From: Streptomyces sp. JB150
GTDB taxonomy: Bacteria; Actinomycetota; Actinomycetes; Streptomycetales; Streptomycetaceae
DNA length: 64,000 nucleotides
Direction: 5' to 3'
NCBI RefSeq assembly: GCF_011193355.1
Contig: NZ_CP049780.1
Span: 6,726,634 to 6,790,633, forward strand
The notes beneath the pieces were generated by a model that worked only from the letters and a program-made list of their open reading frames with translations, was not told the origin of the DNA and made no database searches. The translations under genes and the position numbers were made by a program. The number at the start of each line of letters is the position of its first letter. Positions within the stretch are counted from its first letter, which is position 1. Below are positions 19,738 through 27,626 of this stretch, piece after piece.

Positions 19738-21066
19738 CTAGGCCCGTGATCGGGGTCGGTCCGACGCGACCGGGGCATCGGACGGGTGGACGTCGGTCGG
19801 GTGGACGAGGTCGGTCAGGACGTCGTGGATGCGGTCGACGGCCGCGCGGATCCAGGGCAGTCCGAGCGGGTCGGCGGTGGCGAGCGCGGCGGCGCGCTGC
19901 TCGTCGGTGTCGCCGTACAGGCGGCTGGTGGCCGCCCGCAGCCGCAGCGGCTCCGGCGACTCGCCGAAGGCGGAGGCGGGCAGCACGCCCACGCCGTACC
20001 GGTCGGTGAACAGCCGGGCCAGCTCGTCCCCGGTGCGCACGCCGTGCGCGAGGGCGAGCCGGTCCCGCAGCGGCTCGAAGTCCGGGTACAGGTAGCAGGT
20101 GGCCACCACCGGGGCCAGCAGGGCGCCGGACGCGGTGAACCGCTCCGCGACCGCCCGGGCGACCGTGGCGTGCAGCCGCCGCGCGGCGACCACATAGGCG
20201 GTGATCTCCGGCGGCTCGGCGAAGGCGCGGGCCGCCGCCGCCTGGATGGGCGCGGGCGGGCTGGACCAGATCTGGCTGGCGACGGCCACCAGCCGGGTGC
20301 GCAGCTCCCGCCCGGCCAGGCTGTCGGGCAGCCGGGCGACACCGGTGCGCCAGCCGCCCACGGCCAGGTTCTTGGTCAGCCCGGTCGTCACCACCGTCCG
20401 CTCGGGGGCGAACACCGCCGGGGAGACCACGGGCGTGGCCGGGTCGAAGACGAGGTCGCAGTAGATCTCGTCGGAGATGACGAAGAGATCCAGCTCACGG
20501 GCGACCTCGCCGAGCCGCCGGACCGTGTCGGGCGAGGCGACGGTGCCGGTGGGGTTGTCCGGCACCGTCACCACGACCGCCCGCGGGTCGCGCCCCGCGG
20601 CCCGCGCCGCGCCGACGGCCTGCCGCAGCCGGTCCGGATCGGGCACCCCGCCCTGCCCGGGCAGGACCGGCACGTCGATGGCCCGCGCACCGACGAGCCG
20701 CGCCTGCGCGGCGTAACTGACCCAGCTGGGCCGGGGGATGACGACGTCCCCGCCGACCGCCATGAGCAGGGCGAACAGCAGCGGCTTGCTGCCCGGCCCG
20801 GCGACCACCAGCTCCGGGTCGGCCGCGAGGCCGCGCCGCTGCCAGTAGCCGGCCGCCGCCTCGCGCAGCGGCGCACCGCCGGCCACGGAGCCGTAGGCCC
20901 CCTCGTGCGCGGCCTCGGCGAGCCAGACCCGCATCCCCTCGGGGACGGGCAGGCCGATCTCGCCGCTGGCCATGGACAGGACCTGTTCGCCGGCTTGGCG
21001 TCTGCGGGCGAGGGCTTCGTCGGCGGCGAGCGTCGCCGACGCGGTCACCTGTGCGGGAACGGGCAT
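19738..21066 (-). CDS. Class I PLP-dependent aminotransferase
   Basis: 442 residues. PLP-binding residues are visible: Asn171 in PDNPTG, Asp199 and Tyr202 in ISDEIYCD, the Schiff-base Lys232 in TGLTKNLAVGGWRTG and Arg240. It is of the AspB type, not the class III LysJ/ArgD type that normally aminates the LysW-bound semialdehyde. It sits between the adenylating ligase (49 nt upstream) and the FAH enzyme (13 nt downstream). It probably interconverts a 2-oxo acid and an amino acid in the pathway, with the substrate unknown. ATG follows GTGGAG at 4-6 nt. Confidence 0.92.
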   Translation of the reverse strand: MPVPAQVTASATLAADEALARRRQAGEQVLSMASGEIGLPVPEGMRVWLAEAAHEGAYGSVAGGAPLREAAAGYWQRRGLAADPELVVAGPGSKPLLFALLMAVGGDVVIPRPSWVSYAAQARLVGARAIDVPVLPGQGGVPDPDRLRQAVGAARAAGRDPRAVVVTVPDNPTGTVASPDTVRRLGEVARELDLFVISDEIYCDLVFDPATPVVSPAVFAPERTVVTTGLTKNLAVGGWRTGVARLPDSLAGRELRTRLVAVASQIWSSPPAPIQAAAARAFAEPPEITAYVVAARRLHATVARAVAERFTASGALLAPVVATCYLYPDFEPLRDRLALAHGVRTGDELARLFTDRYGVGVLPASAFGESPEPLRLRAATSRLYGDTDEQRAAALATADPLGLPWIRAAVDRIHDVLTDLVHPTDVHPSDAPVASDRPRSRA

Positions 21067-21115
21067 GGGGGGCTCCACGGGTCGCAGGGTGGTGGTTCGG
21101 TGGTGCGCGGCGGGG

Positions 21116-22771
21116 TCACGCCTCGGCGTAACGCCGCCGCAGTTCGGCCTTGCGGACCTTGCCGGTGAGCGTCTTCGGCAGCGCCTCGATGACCTCCACA
21201 CGCTCGGGCCAGAACCGCGGGTCCTGGTCGGCCGCGCGCAGCTGGGCGCGTACGTCCTCCAGCGTCGGGCGGACGTCGCCGCTGGGTACGACGACCGCGA
21301 CGATCACGTCGTCGACCTGCCCGCTCGGCCCGATCAGCGCCGCCTCGGTGACCAGCGGGTGGCTCGCGATGATCGCCTCCAGCTCGGTCATCGGCACGAC
21401 GATGCCGTCGCGCATGATGGCGTCCTTGGCGCGGCCCAGGATGCGGATGCCGCCGCGTCCGTCCTCGCGGGCCACGTCACCGGTGTCGAACCAGCCGTCG
21501 GCGGTCAGTTCGGCCGCGAAGACGTCCTCGCGCTTGTAGTAGCCGAGCGCCTGGGAGGCGCCGCGCACCCGCAGCCGGCCCACCGCGGCCCGCCGGCCCG
21601 GGTCGTGGCAGGCGTCGATGCGGATCTCCATGGAGTCGATCGCCTGCCCGTTGCTGTGCGCCGCCCAGTCCTGGTTGTAGTCGAGGCGGGTGATGGTGAC
21701 GGGCCCGTACTCGGACATGCCCCACACCGAGTAGGTGCGCGCGCCGAGCGTCTCGCGCAACTCGTCGACCAGCGGCTGGAGTACGGGCGCGGAGCCGGTG
21801 ACCACGTGCCGCAGGGTCGTGACGTCGCGCGGGACGGCCCGCTGGGAGGCAGCGACGTCGGTCAGCGTCGGCGGCGGCCCGTACAGCAGGTTCGCGCCGT
21901 AGCGTTCCACCAGGTCCAGCAGCGTGGCGTTGTCCTTCACGTCCTGGAAGGCCACCGTGCCGCCGAGCATCACCCCGGCGAGCACGCCCTGGGCGAAGCC
22001 GGAGTAGTGGACCAGCGGGGTGGTGACGGCGGCGACGAGACCGTCGTCCAGCAGGAAGTGGTCGACATAGCCCCGCACCGCCGAGTGCACCGTGTTCTGG
22101 CTGTGCAGGACACCCTTGGACTCGCCCGTGGTCCCGGAGGTGAACAGCACCACGAACGGGTCGTCCGCGCCGAGTTCACGGACCTCCGGGTCGTCCGCGA
22201 GCCGCTCCTCCCAGGGCTGGGCGACGAAGTGGTCGTGGAAGCCGAGCGTGCCCTCGGGGCCGTGCCCGTCGACCACCACCACGTGCTCCAGCGGCAGTTC
22301 GGACCGCAGCGCGGCGACCGTGCCGGCGAGCGGGTAGCCGTCCCACTCCGGCACCGTGACACACACCCGCGCCTCCGTCAGCGCCAGGCGGTGCCGCAGC
22401 TCGTCCTCCCGGCAGTCGGGGGCGATCGGGCAGATCACCGCGCCGACCCGGATGCAGGCGAACATCAGCGGCACCATCTCCCACCGGTTGGGGAGCTGCA
22501 CGGCGACGAAGTCTCCGTGCCCGACGCCCAGTTCGCGCAGCGCGCCGGCGAACCGCTCGGTGAGCCGGGCCAGGTCCGCGTAGCCCAGGGTGTCGGTGCG
22601 CGCCTCGCGCAGTCGGCGGCCGGCGATCGCCAGCTTGTGCGGCCGCTCGCGGGCCTGCCGGCGCAGGTCGTCCAGGAAGGTCTCGTCCCGCCACCAGCCG
22701 CGGCGCCGGTACTCCGCCGCCCGGTCGTCGGCGGAGGCGCCGGCCAGGCCGGTGTGCGTGGCCGTGGTCAT
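21116..22771 (-). CDS. Adenylate-forming acid-CoA ligase family protein
   Basis: 551 residues. The ANL signature FTSGTTGESKGVLHSQN lies near residue 200, VWGMSEYG and GWFDTGDVAREDGRGG follow, and the C-terminal hinge and catalytic Lys are in LPKTLTGKVRKAELRRR. It most resembles cyclohexanecarboxylate/medium-chain acyl-CoA ligases such as AliA. It activates a carboxylic acid with ATP and joins it to CoA, or another thiol or amine. No carrier protein of the phosphopantetheine type is nearby. ATG follows AAGGAG and overlaps the preceding stop by 1 nt (TGATG). Part of the carrier-protein operon. Confidence 0.92.
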   Translation of the reverse strand: MTTATHTGLAGASADDRAAEYRRRGWWRDETFLDDLRRQARERPHKLAIAGRRLREARTDTLGYADLARLTERFAGALRELGVGHGDFVAVQLPNRWEMVPLMFACIRVGAVICPIAPDCREDELRHRLALTEARVCVTVPEWDGYPLAGTVAALRSELPLEHVVVVDGHGPEGTLGFHDHFVAQPWEERLADDPEVRELGADDPFVVLFTSGTTGESKGVLHSQNTVHSAVRGYVDHFLLDDGLVAAVTTPLVHYSGFAQGVLAGVMLGGTVAFQDVKDNATLLDLVERYGANLLYGPPPTLTDVAASQRAVPRDVTTLRHVVTGSAPVLQPLVDELRETLGARTYSVWGMSEYGPVTITRLDYNQDWAAHSNGQAIDSMEIRIDACHDPGRRAAVGRLRVRGASQALGYYKREDVFAAELTADGWFDTGDVAREDGRGGIRILGRAKDAIMRDGIVVPMTELEAIIASHPLVTEAALIGPSGQVDDVIVAVVVPSGDVRPTLEDVRAQLRAADQDPRFWPERVEVIEALPKTLTGKVRKAELRRRYAEA

Positions 22772-23886
22772 CACAGCTCCTTTCGGCGGGCGGCCAGCAG
22801 TTCGGGCAGCGGGTTGCCGGCGCGGGCGGCGGAGATCTCCAGCAGGTCCCGGGTGTTCTGCCGGACGCGGTCGGCGACCCAGTCGAAGACCCACTGCTTG
22901 CGGGCGTCCGCCGGCAGCTCGAAGGGGACGACGCGGGTGACGGCGAGCGCGGCCGAGCCGGCCCCGCCGATGTTGGCGATCACGCCCGGCACCAGGTCCG
23001 CGCCGGAGGCGGCGACCTTCTCGCGGGCTTCGTCGGTCGAGGCGAGGTTGGCGCCCTCCACGACCAGCCGGGCCCGCAGCCGGTGCGCGTTCTCGGTGTT
23101 CAGGGCGTGCTTCTGCGCGGCGAGGATCAGCAGGTCGGCGTCGACGTCCAGCCAGGCGTCCGGCTCGGACGAGAGCGTGACGTGCTGCGGCAGCCGGGTG
23201 CGGTCGATGTGCCCGAACTCGTCGGTGACGGCGATCAGGTCGGCCACCGGGAGGCGGTCGGCGCTGATGGTGCCCCGCACGTCGGCGACGCCCACCACGA
23301 CGTGGCCGCGGTCCTCCAGGAACCGGGCGACCGCGCGGCCCACCGCGCCGAAGCCCTGCACCACCACCCGGGCCGGCCCGGTGTGCCCCCTGGCCTCCAG
23401 CGCGGTGACCGCGGCGACGCCCACGCCGTGACCGGTGGCGTCGATCAGCGGCTCGTAGTAGGTGCGCCAGTCGATGGGCATGTCGGGGGCGCCCAGCCGG
23501 TAGCGCGGGTCGTAGCCGGCCTCGGCGAAGAAGACGGCCCGGTCGGCCGGGGTGACGCCCATGTCGATGCCGAGGTGGATACCGCCGTGCAGCAGCGGCT
23601 TGACGGTCCGGCCGAAGGTGCGGAACGTCTCCTCACGGTTGGTGCCGTCGGAGACGATGCCGCCCTTGGCGCCGCCGATGCGCAGGCCGGCGAGGGTGAA
23701 CTTGTGGGTCATGTCGCGCGCCAGCCCGCGCACTTCCTCCTCGGTGACCCCGGGGGTCATGCGGACGCCGCCCATCGCCAGCCCGTCGACGAGGGAGTCG
23801 ACGACGACCCAGCCCTTGACGGCGCCGCCGCTGCCGTACAGATGGGTGACGAACGCCGGGTCCTGCGGTTCTTCCAGAACGCTCAT
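22771..23886 (-). CDS. Glu/Leu/Phe/Val dehydrogenase-like enzyme
   Basis: 371 residues. The substrate-binding Lys62 (MTHKFTLAGL) and catalytic Lys74 (GGAKGGIVSDG) are present, as is the HLGIDMGVTPADR block. A C-terminal Rossmann domain follows (VVVQGFGAVGRAVARFLEDRG). Such enzymes interconvert 2-oxo acids and amino acids with NAD(P)H and ammonia. It might provide the amino acid that the carrier takes up, or aminate another keto acid. ATG 23886 has GAGG 8 nt upstream; TTG 23892 is in frame but less likely. Fifth to last gene in the cluster operon. Confidence 0.9.
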   Translation of the reverse strand: MSVLEEPQDPAFVTHLYGSGGAVKGWVVVDSLVDGLAMGGVRMTPGVTEEEVRGLARDMTHKFTLAGLRIGGAKGGIVSDGTNREETFRTFGRTVKPLLHGGIHLGIDMGVTPADRAVFFAEAGYDPRYRLGAPDMPIDWRTYYEPLIDATGHGVGVAAVTALEARGHTGPARVVVQGFGAVGRAVARFLEDRGHVVVGVADVRGTISADRLPVADLIAVTDEFGHIDRTRLPQHVTLSSEPDAWLDVDADLLILAAQKHALNTENAHRLRARLVVEGANLASTDEAREKVAASGADLVPGVIANIGGAGSAALAVTRVVPFELPADARKQWVFDWVADRVRQNTRDLLEISAARAGNPLPELLAARRKEL

Positions 23887-23899
23887 GGTCAATTCCTCA

Positions 23900-23986
23900 G
23901 TGGGTCGGTGAGTCGGTGGATCGGTGGAGCGGTGGAGTGGTGGAGTGGTCGAGCGGTGGAGTCGTCGAGCGTGGAGCGGTGGAGTG
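23900..23986. repeat. GGTGGAGC-type minisatellite between operon genes
   Basis: Imperfect tandem copies of roughly 8 bp (CGGTGGAG, TGGTGGAG, CGTCGAGC) fill the 112-bp gap between the amidotransferase and dehydrogenase genes. It contains no ribosome binding site until its left edge. Confidence 0.75.
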
Positions 23987-23998
23987 AGGGGAGGGCGG

Positions 23999-24562
23999 TC
24001 ACTGGTAGAGCTGCGCGAAGCCGCGCAGGATCTCCAGGCCGTCGCTGCGGAACTCCAGGTGGGCCTGCGCGCCGAAGATGCGGCCGTCGTCGGAGCGCAG
24101 GAACTCCACGGGCGCGTGCTCGGAGCGGCCGATGGAGCGGAAGCCCTTCGGGGCCTCCTGCAGATACAGGGTGTGCCGGTGGAACACCGTCACCGTCGGC
24201 TTGACGTGGGTGAACAGGGCCTCTTCCTTGTCCACCTGCACCTCGTAGCCGCCGACCCGCTGCGGGCCCTCGGCGAGGCGCCCGCCGGCCGACACCGCGA
24301 GGATCTGCATGCCGCCGCAGATGCCGAACACCGGGACGTCGGCGTTCATCACCAGATCGACGAGCGGCTTGTAGTAGTCGCGGTCGTACGCCCGCACCTT
24401 GGTGCCGCTCAGCACGACGGCCTGGTAGCGGCCGTCGAGCCGGGCGGGCACCGAGGCGGCGTCCACCGCGTCGGTCTCGGAGCCCAGCTGTTCGAACCGC
24501 GCCCGCAGTTGCCTCAGCGACAGGGTTCCGTTGTTGACCACCAGGACACGGGATTTCGCCAC
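23999..24562 (-). CDS. Class I glutamine amidotransferase-like protein
   Basis: 187 residues, a stand-alone GATase1 domain of the GMP-synthase N-terminal type. The nucleophile Cys82 is in FGICGGMQIL, and His168 and Glu170 are in QAHLEF, giving a complete triad. It has no fused synthetase domain. It starts with GTG after GAGGAG, 11 nt downstream of the LysZ gene. Enzymes of this fold either supply ammonia from glutamine or hydrolyse gamma-glutamyl bonds. The carrier holds its substrate by a gamma-glutamyl-type bond and here ends in Gln, so either deamidation of the carrier or release of the product is a plausible job; both are inference. Confidence 0.9.
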   Translation of the reverse strand: MAKSRVLVVNNGTLSLRQLRARFEQLGSETDAVDAASVPARLDGRYQAVVLSGTKVRAYDRDYYKPLVDLVMNADVPVFGICGGMQILAVSAGGRLAEGPQRVGGYEVQVDKEEALFTHVKPTVTVFHRHTLYLQEAPKGFRSIGRSEHAPVEFLRSDDGRIFGAQAHLEFRSDGLEILRGFAQLYQ

Positions 24563-24573
24563 GTGTTCGCTCC

Positions 24574-25377
24574 TCAGTCTCGCGTGATGACGGTGCCGGT
24601 GCGGGCGGCGAGCAGCTCACTGACGGGCGCGCTGCCGATGACGACCCGCGCCACGCCCTGGTCCAGCGCCTCGCCGGCCGCGCGCAGCTTCTTGCGCATG
24701 CCGCCGGTGGCGCCGTTGTCCCGGAACCGGGCGGCCGCCTCGGCCGTGATCCGGGGCACCGGCTCGCCGTCGATCAGCAGGTGGGCGACGTCGGTGACCA
24801 GGACCAGGTCCCGGGCCCCGGTGGCGCCCGCGATGGCCGCCGCGGCCCGGTCGGCGTCGGTGTTCACCTCCCGGCCCGCACCGTTCCTGGCCAGCGGGGT
24901 GACCAGGTAGGCGTGGCCCGGCTGGAGGTTCTTCAGCGGGGCCGGGTCCACCCCGGTGATCGGGCCGACCAGGTTCTCCAGCTCGACCAGCTGCTTGCCC
25001 TGCCACCACCAGCGCTCGGCCTCGCCCGCGCTGACCAGGCCGTCGCTGCCCAGCAGCCGCTCGGCGGTGATGCCGCGCCGGCTCAGCCGGTCGAACACGT
25101 CCTCGGCCAGCTGGGCGCTGACGGTCTTGATGTCGGCGATGACCTCCGGCGTGGTCCAGCGGCTCTGGTTGCCGTACCGGTCGCGCAGGATCGCCGACGG
25201 TTCGCTGTAGCGGGGGCGCAGCTTCTTGAGCGGCTTGGACCAGCCGTGCACCAGGACCAGCGGGTGTTCCCGGCCGTGCCTGGCCAGGTCGTCCCACCAG
25301 TCACCGGCGAGGTCGTCCAGGCAGCTGCCGCCGAGCTTGACGACGGTCGGGGCCGCCTCGTTCGCGAAGGCGCTCAT
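24574..25377 (-). CDS. LysZ-like carrier-bound amino acid kinase
   Basis: 267 residues, amino-acid kinase fold. Nucleotide and substrate motifs are VVKLGGSCLDD, PLVLVHGWSKPLKK, REVNTDADRAAAAIAGATGA and TGGMRKKLRAAGEAL. It is closer to LysW-linked aminoadipate/glutamate kinases than to free N-acetylglutamate kinase, judged from the neighbouring carrier and ligase. It should phosphorylate the side-chain carboxylate of the LysW-bound amino acid. Its ATG overlaps the LysY stop by 4 nt. Confidence 0.92.
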   Translation of the reverse strand: MSAFANEAAPTVVKLGGSCLDDLAGDWWDDLARHGREHPLVLVHGWSKPLKKLRPRYSEPSAILRDRYGNQSRWTTPEVIADIKTVSAQLAEDVFDRLSRRGITAERLLGSDGLVSAGEAERWWWQGKQLVELENLVGPITGVDPAPLKNLQPGHAYLVTPLARNGAGREVNTDADRAAAAIAGATGARDLVLVTDVAHLLIDGEPVPRITAEAAARFRDNGATGGMRKKLRAAGEALDQGVARVVIGSAPVSELLAARTGTVITRD

Positions 25378-26441
25378 GCGGGCACCACCGGCTGCATCGT
25401 CAGCCCTGTCTCCTCGGGCAGGCCGAACCGCAGGTTGGCCGCCTGAAGGGCCTGGCCCGCCGCGCCCTTGACGATGTTGTCCAGGGCGGCGAGGACGACG
25501 ATCCGTCCACGCGCGTCCGGCTCCTCGTCCAGCAGGACCGTCACATCGACGTAGTTGGAGCCGAGCACGGCCTGCGGGTCCGGCACCGGGATCAGCGTCT
25601 CGGTGTGCCGGCGCACCCGCACGAACCGGTGCCCCTTGTAGAAGCGCAGGTAGGCGCGCTGCAGCTCACGCTGGTCGAGCTGCTCGTCGGTGAAGACGTA
25701 GCTGCTGGTGAGCAGACCGCGCACATGCGAGACGCCGTAGGCGGACATGCTCAGCGACTCGACCGTGCCGGGCTTGCCGCGTTCCAGGAAGTCCTTGACC
25801 TCGGCGGCGTGCCGGTGCCCGGTCGGGGCGTACGGGGCGATCGCCCCGCTGCGGAACGGGTGCAGGTCGGCGGTGCGCAGCTGCAGACCGCCGCCGCTGG
25901 AACCGCTCTTGCCGTCCACCACGACCGTCTTCAGGTTCAGGCCGAGACCCAGGGTGAGCGGTGCGAGGCCCACGGTGATGGCGGTGGCGTAGCAGCCGGG
26001 GAGCGAGATCAGCGCCGCGTCCTGCAACTGGTCGCCGATCAGCTCCGGTACGCCGTAGACGAAGCGGTCGGCCAGTTCGGTGCGCCGCCTGACCTTCGGG
26101 TACCAGCGGTCGTGCAGCTCCGGGGTGCGGATGCGGAAGGCGCCGCTGAGGTCGACGACGGCCGCGACCCGGTCGGCGAACATCTCCGCCAGCTCGGCCG
26201 ACACCGGCGCCGGGGTGGCCAGGAAGAGGACGTCCACGCGGTCGGCGATGTCCTCGGTGACCGGCTGGACGGTCAGCCCGCCCAGGTCCAGGCGCAGGCC
26301 GGGGTGCAGCTCGGCCGGGCGGCGGCCGGCGCTGGACGAGCCGCCCAGGTAGGTGAGTTCCAGCTCGGGGTGCTGGGTGATCAGACGGATGAGTTCTCCG
26401 CCGGCGATGCCCGAGGCGCCGACGACTCCTGCACGGATCAT
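25374..26441 (-). CDS. LysY/ArgC-like carrier-bound acyl-phosphate reductase
   Basis: 355 residues. N-terminal Rossmann motif AGVVGASGIAGGELIRLI, catalytic Cys150 in SLPGCYAT, and conserved His in APTGHRHAAEV identify the NAGSA dehydrogenase family. It should reduce the carrier-bound gamma- or delta-acyl phosphate to a semialdehyde using NADPH. ATG 26441 overlaps the LysX stop by 4 nt, and its own stop overlaps LysZ, so LysX-LysY-LysZ is one coupled block. No transketolase, as in the vazabitide-type pathway, is visible here. Confidence 0.93.
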   Translation of the reverse strand: MIRAGVVGASGIAGGELIRLITQHPELELTYLGGSSSAGRRPAELHPGLRLDLGGLTVQPVTEDIADRVDVLFLATPAPVSAELAEMFADRVAAVVDLSGAFRIRTPELHDRWYPKVRRRTELADRFVYGVPELIGDQLQDAALISLPGCYATAITVGLAPLTLGLGLNLKTVVVDGKSGSSGGGLQLRTADLHPFRSGAIAPYAPTGHRHAAEVKDFLERGKPGTVESLSMSAYGVSHVRGLLTSSYVFTDEQLDQRELQRAYLRFYKGHRFVRVRRHTETLIPVPDPQAVLGSNYVDVTVLLDEEPDARGRIVVLAALDNIVKGAAGQALQAANLRFGLPEETGLTMQPVVPA

Positions 26442-27286
26442 GCGAGCAGCTCCTGCAGATGGCGGCCGATGGCCGAGGGGACGTCCGCACCGGTCGCCGA
26501 GGACACCGCCCGGAAGGCGGGCGCGTGGTTCACCTCGTTGACGACATAACCGTCCTCGGTGCGGAAGAGGTCTACTCCGTAGATGCCGGGACCGAGAACG
26601 CCCAGGACGGCGTCGATGATCTTCAGCGTCTCGGGGTCGTGGTCGACGGCGCGGTTCTTGTTGCCGAGCGCCGCGTTGTTGCGCCAGTCGGTGCCGGCGC
26701 TCTCGAACTCGGCCGCGCCCACCAGCTGTTCGCCGACCACCAGGCAGCGCACGGAGCTGCCGCCCAGGTACGGCTCCACCAGGCAGGCCTGCTCGAAGGC
26801 GTGCCCCAGGTCCTCGACGTAGTCGTACACGGAGTGGGCCGTGTCGGGGTGCCGCAGCAGCGTGACCCGCTTGCCCATGCCGCCGAAGACCGGCTTGAGG
26901 ACCAGCGGCGCCGGCAGTTCCTCCAGCGCCTTCTCGAAGTCCTTGCGGGAGAGGACCAGCCGGAAGTCCGGCACGGGCACGCCGGCGGCGCGCAGCCGGG
27001 CGCGCAGCTCGGCCTTGTTCTCGCAGGCGTGGATCGCCGCGGCGGAGTTGATGGTGAGCACGCCCGCCTCCTCGGCGAGCGTGGCGACCAGCCCGCCGCG
27101 GGTGTAACTGCGGCTGCGCACCAGTACGGCGTCCAGGCCCTTGAGGGAGGGCGCGCCGGCCCCGCCGAGGCACAGCGACTCGTCGTTGACCCACTCGATC
27201 CGCAGACCGAAGTCGGGTGCGGTCTCGATCAGCCGGCGTTCCTCCCAGCTGATCCGGTCCGCGATGACGGCAACGGTGTTGCCCAT
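26438..27286 (-). CDS. LysX-like ATP-grasp ligase for the amino-group carrier
   Basis: 282 residues of RimK/LysX ATP-grasp type. Expected blocks are NSAAAIHACENKAELRARLRAAG, LVLKPVFGGMGKRVTLL, EPYLGGSSVRCLVVGEQLVG and VDLFRTEDGYVVNEVNHAPAF (Mg-binding Glu and Asn). LysX forms an amide between the alpha-amino group of aminoadipate or glutamate and the gamma-carboxyl of the carrier's C-terminal Glu. Here that residue is Gln. ATG 27286 lies 45 nt after the carrier stop; AGGAG-like sequence (AAGGAGACACC) precedes it. Confidence 0.93.
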   Translation of the reverse strand: MGNTVAVIADRISWEERRLIETAPDFGLRIEWVNDESLCLGGAGAPSLKGLDAVLVRSRSYTRGGLVATLAEEAGVLTINSAAAIHACENKAELRARLRAAGVPVPDFRLVLSRKDFEKALEELPAPLVLKPVFGGMGKRVTLLRHPDTAHSVYDYVEDLGHAFEQACLVEPYLGGSSVRCLVVGEQLVGAAEFESAGTDWRNNAALGNKNRAVDHDPETLKIIDAVLGVLGPGIYGVDLFRTEDGYVVNEVNHAPAFRAVSSATGADVPSAIGRHLQELLA

Positions 27287-27331
27287 GAGGGGTGTCTCCT
27301 TAGTAGAGAGGCTCCGGGGGAGGGGCGGCTG

Positions 27332-27520
27332 TCACTGGCCCCAGTCACGGAGCTGCACCTGGACCATCTGCAGGACCAGCCGGCCGTCCTGGATGTCCTC
27401 GACGCGGAGGGTGAGCATGCACTCGGGGCAGGAGAGGGTCTCGCCCTGGACGACCGGGGGCACGGTCAGGTCGGTCTCGCACTCGGGGCAGGCACCGGTC
27501 AGCATGGCGGCGGTGGACAT
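27332..27520 (-). CDS. lysW: LysW-type amino-group carrier protein ending in Gln
   Basis: 62 residues. Zinc-ribbon Cys11, Cys14, Cys31 and Cys34 in two CPEC motifs match LysW. The C-terminus is LRDWGQ, where LysW proteins end in EDWGE and use the final Glu gamma-carboxyl to hold the substrate. The last codons read CGT GAC TGG GGC CAG TGA. The start ATG has GGAG 7 nt upstream. It is the second gene of the operon, after the homocitrate-synthase-like gene and directly before LysX. The family assignment is secure; how a Gln terminus works is not known from sequence. Confidence 0.94.
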   Translation of the reverse strand: MSTAAMLTGACPECETDLTVPPVVQGETLSCPECMLTLRVEDIQDGRLVLQMVQVQLRDWGQ

Positions 27521-27539
27521 GAGGTAACTCCGTTCTCGT

Positions 27540-27592
27540 GCAGTGGTGTTGATGGCAGTGGTGTCGATCGCAGTGATGGGACTGCGGTGGTG
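27540..27592. repeat. 15-bp minisatellite upstream of the carrier gene
   Basis: GCAGTGGTGTTGATG, then GCAGTGGTGTCGATC, then a partial GCAGTGATGGGACTG copy. It fills the 106-bp gap between the homocitrate-synthase-like stop and the carrier start. Confidence 0.75.
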
Positions 27593-27626
27593 AGGGACCG
27601 AGAGCGGGCCGTCGGCGCGCCCGGAC

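Noticed and set aside
22771..25377. Reading the kinase, GATase and dehydrogenase as a lysine pathway
   Set aside because: There is no LysJ or LysK, the dehydrogenase is of Glu/Leu type, and the ligase, HMGL and ACAD genes do not fit lysine synthesis.
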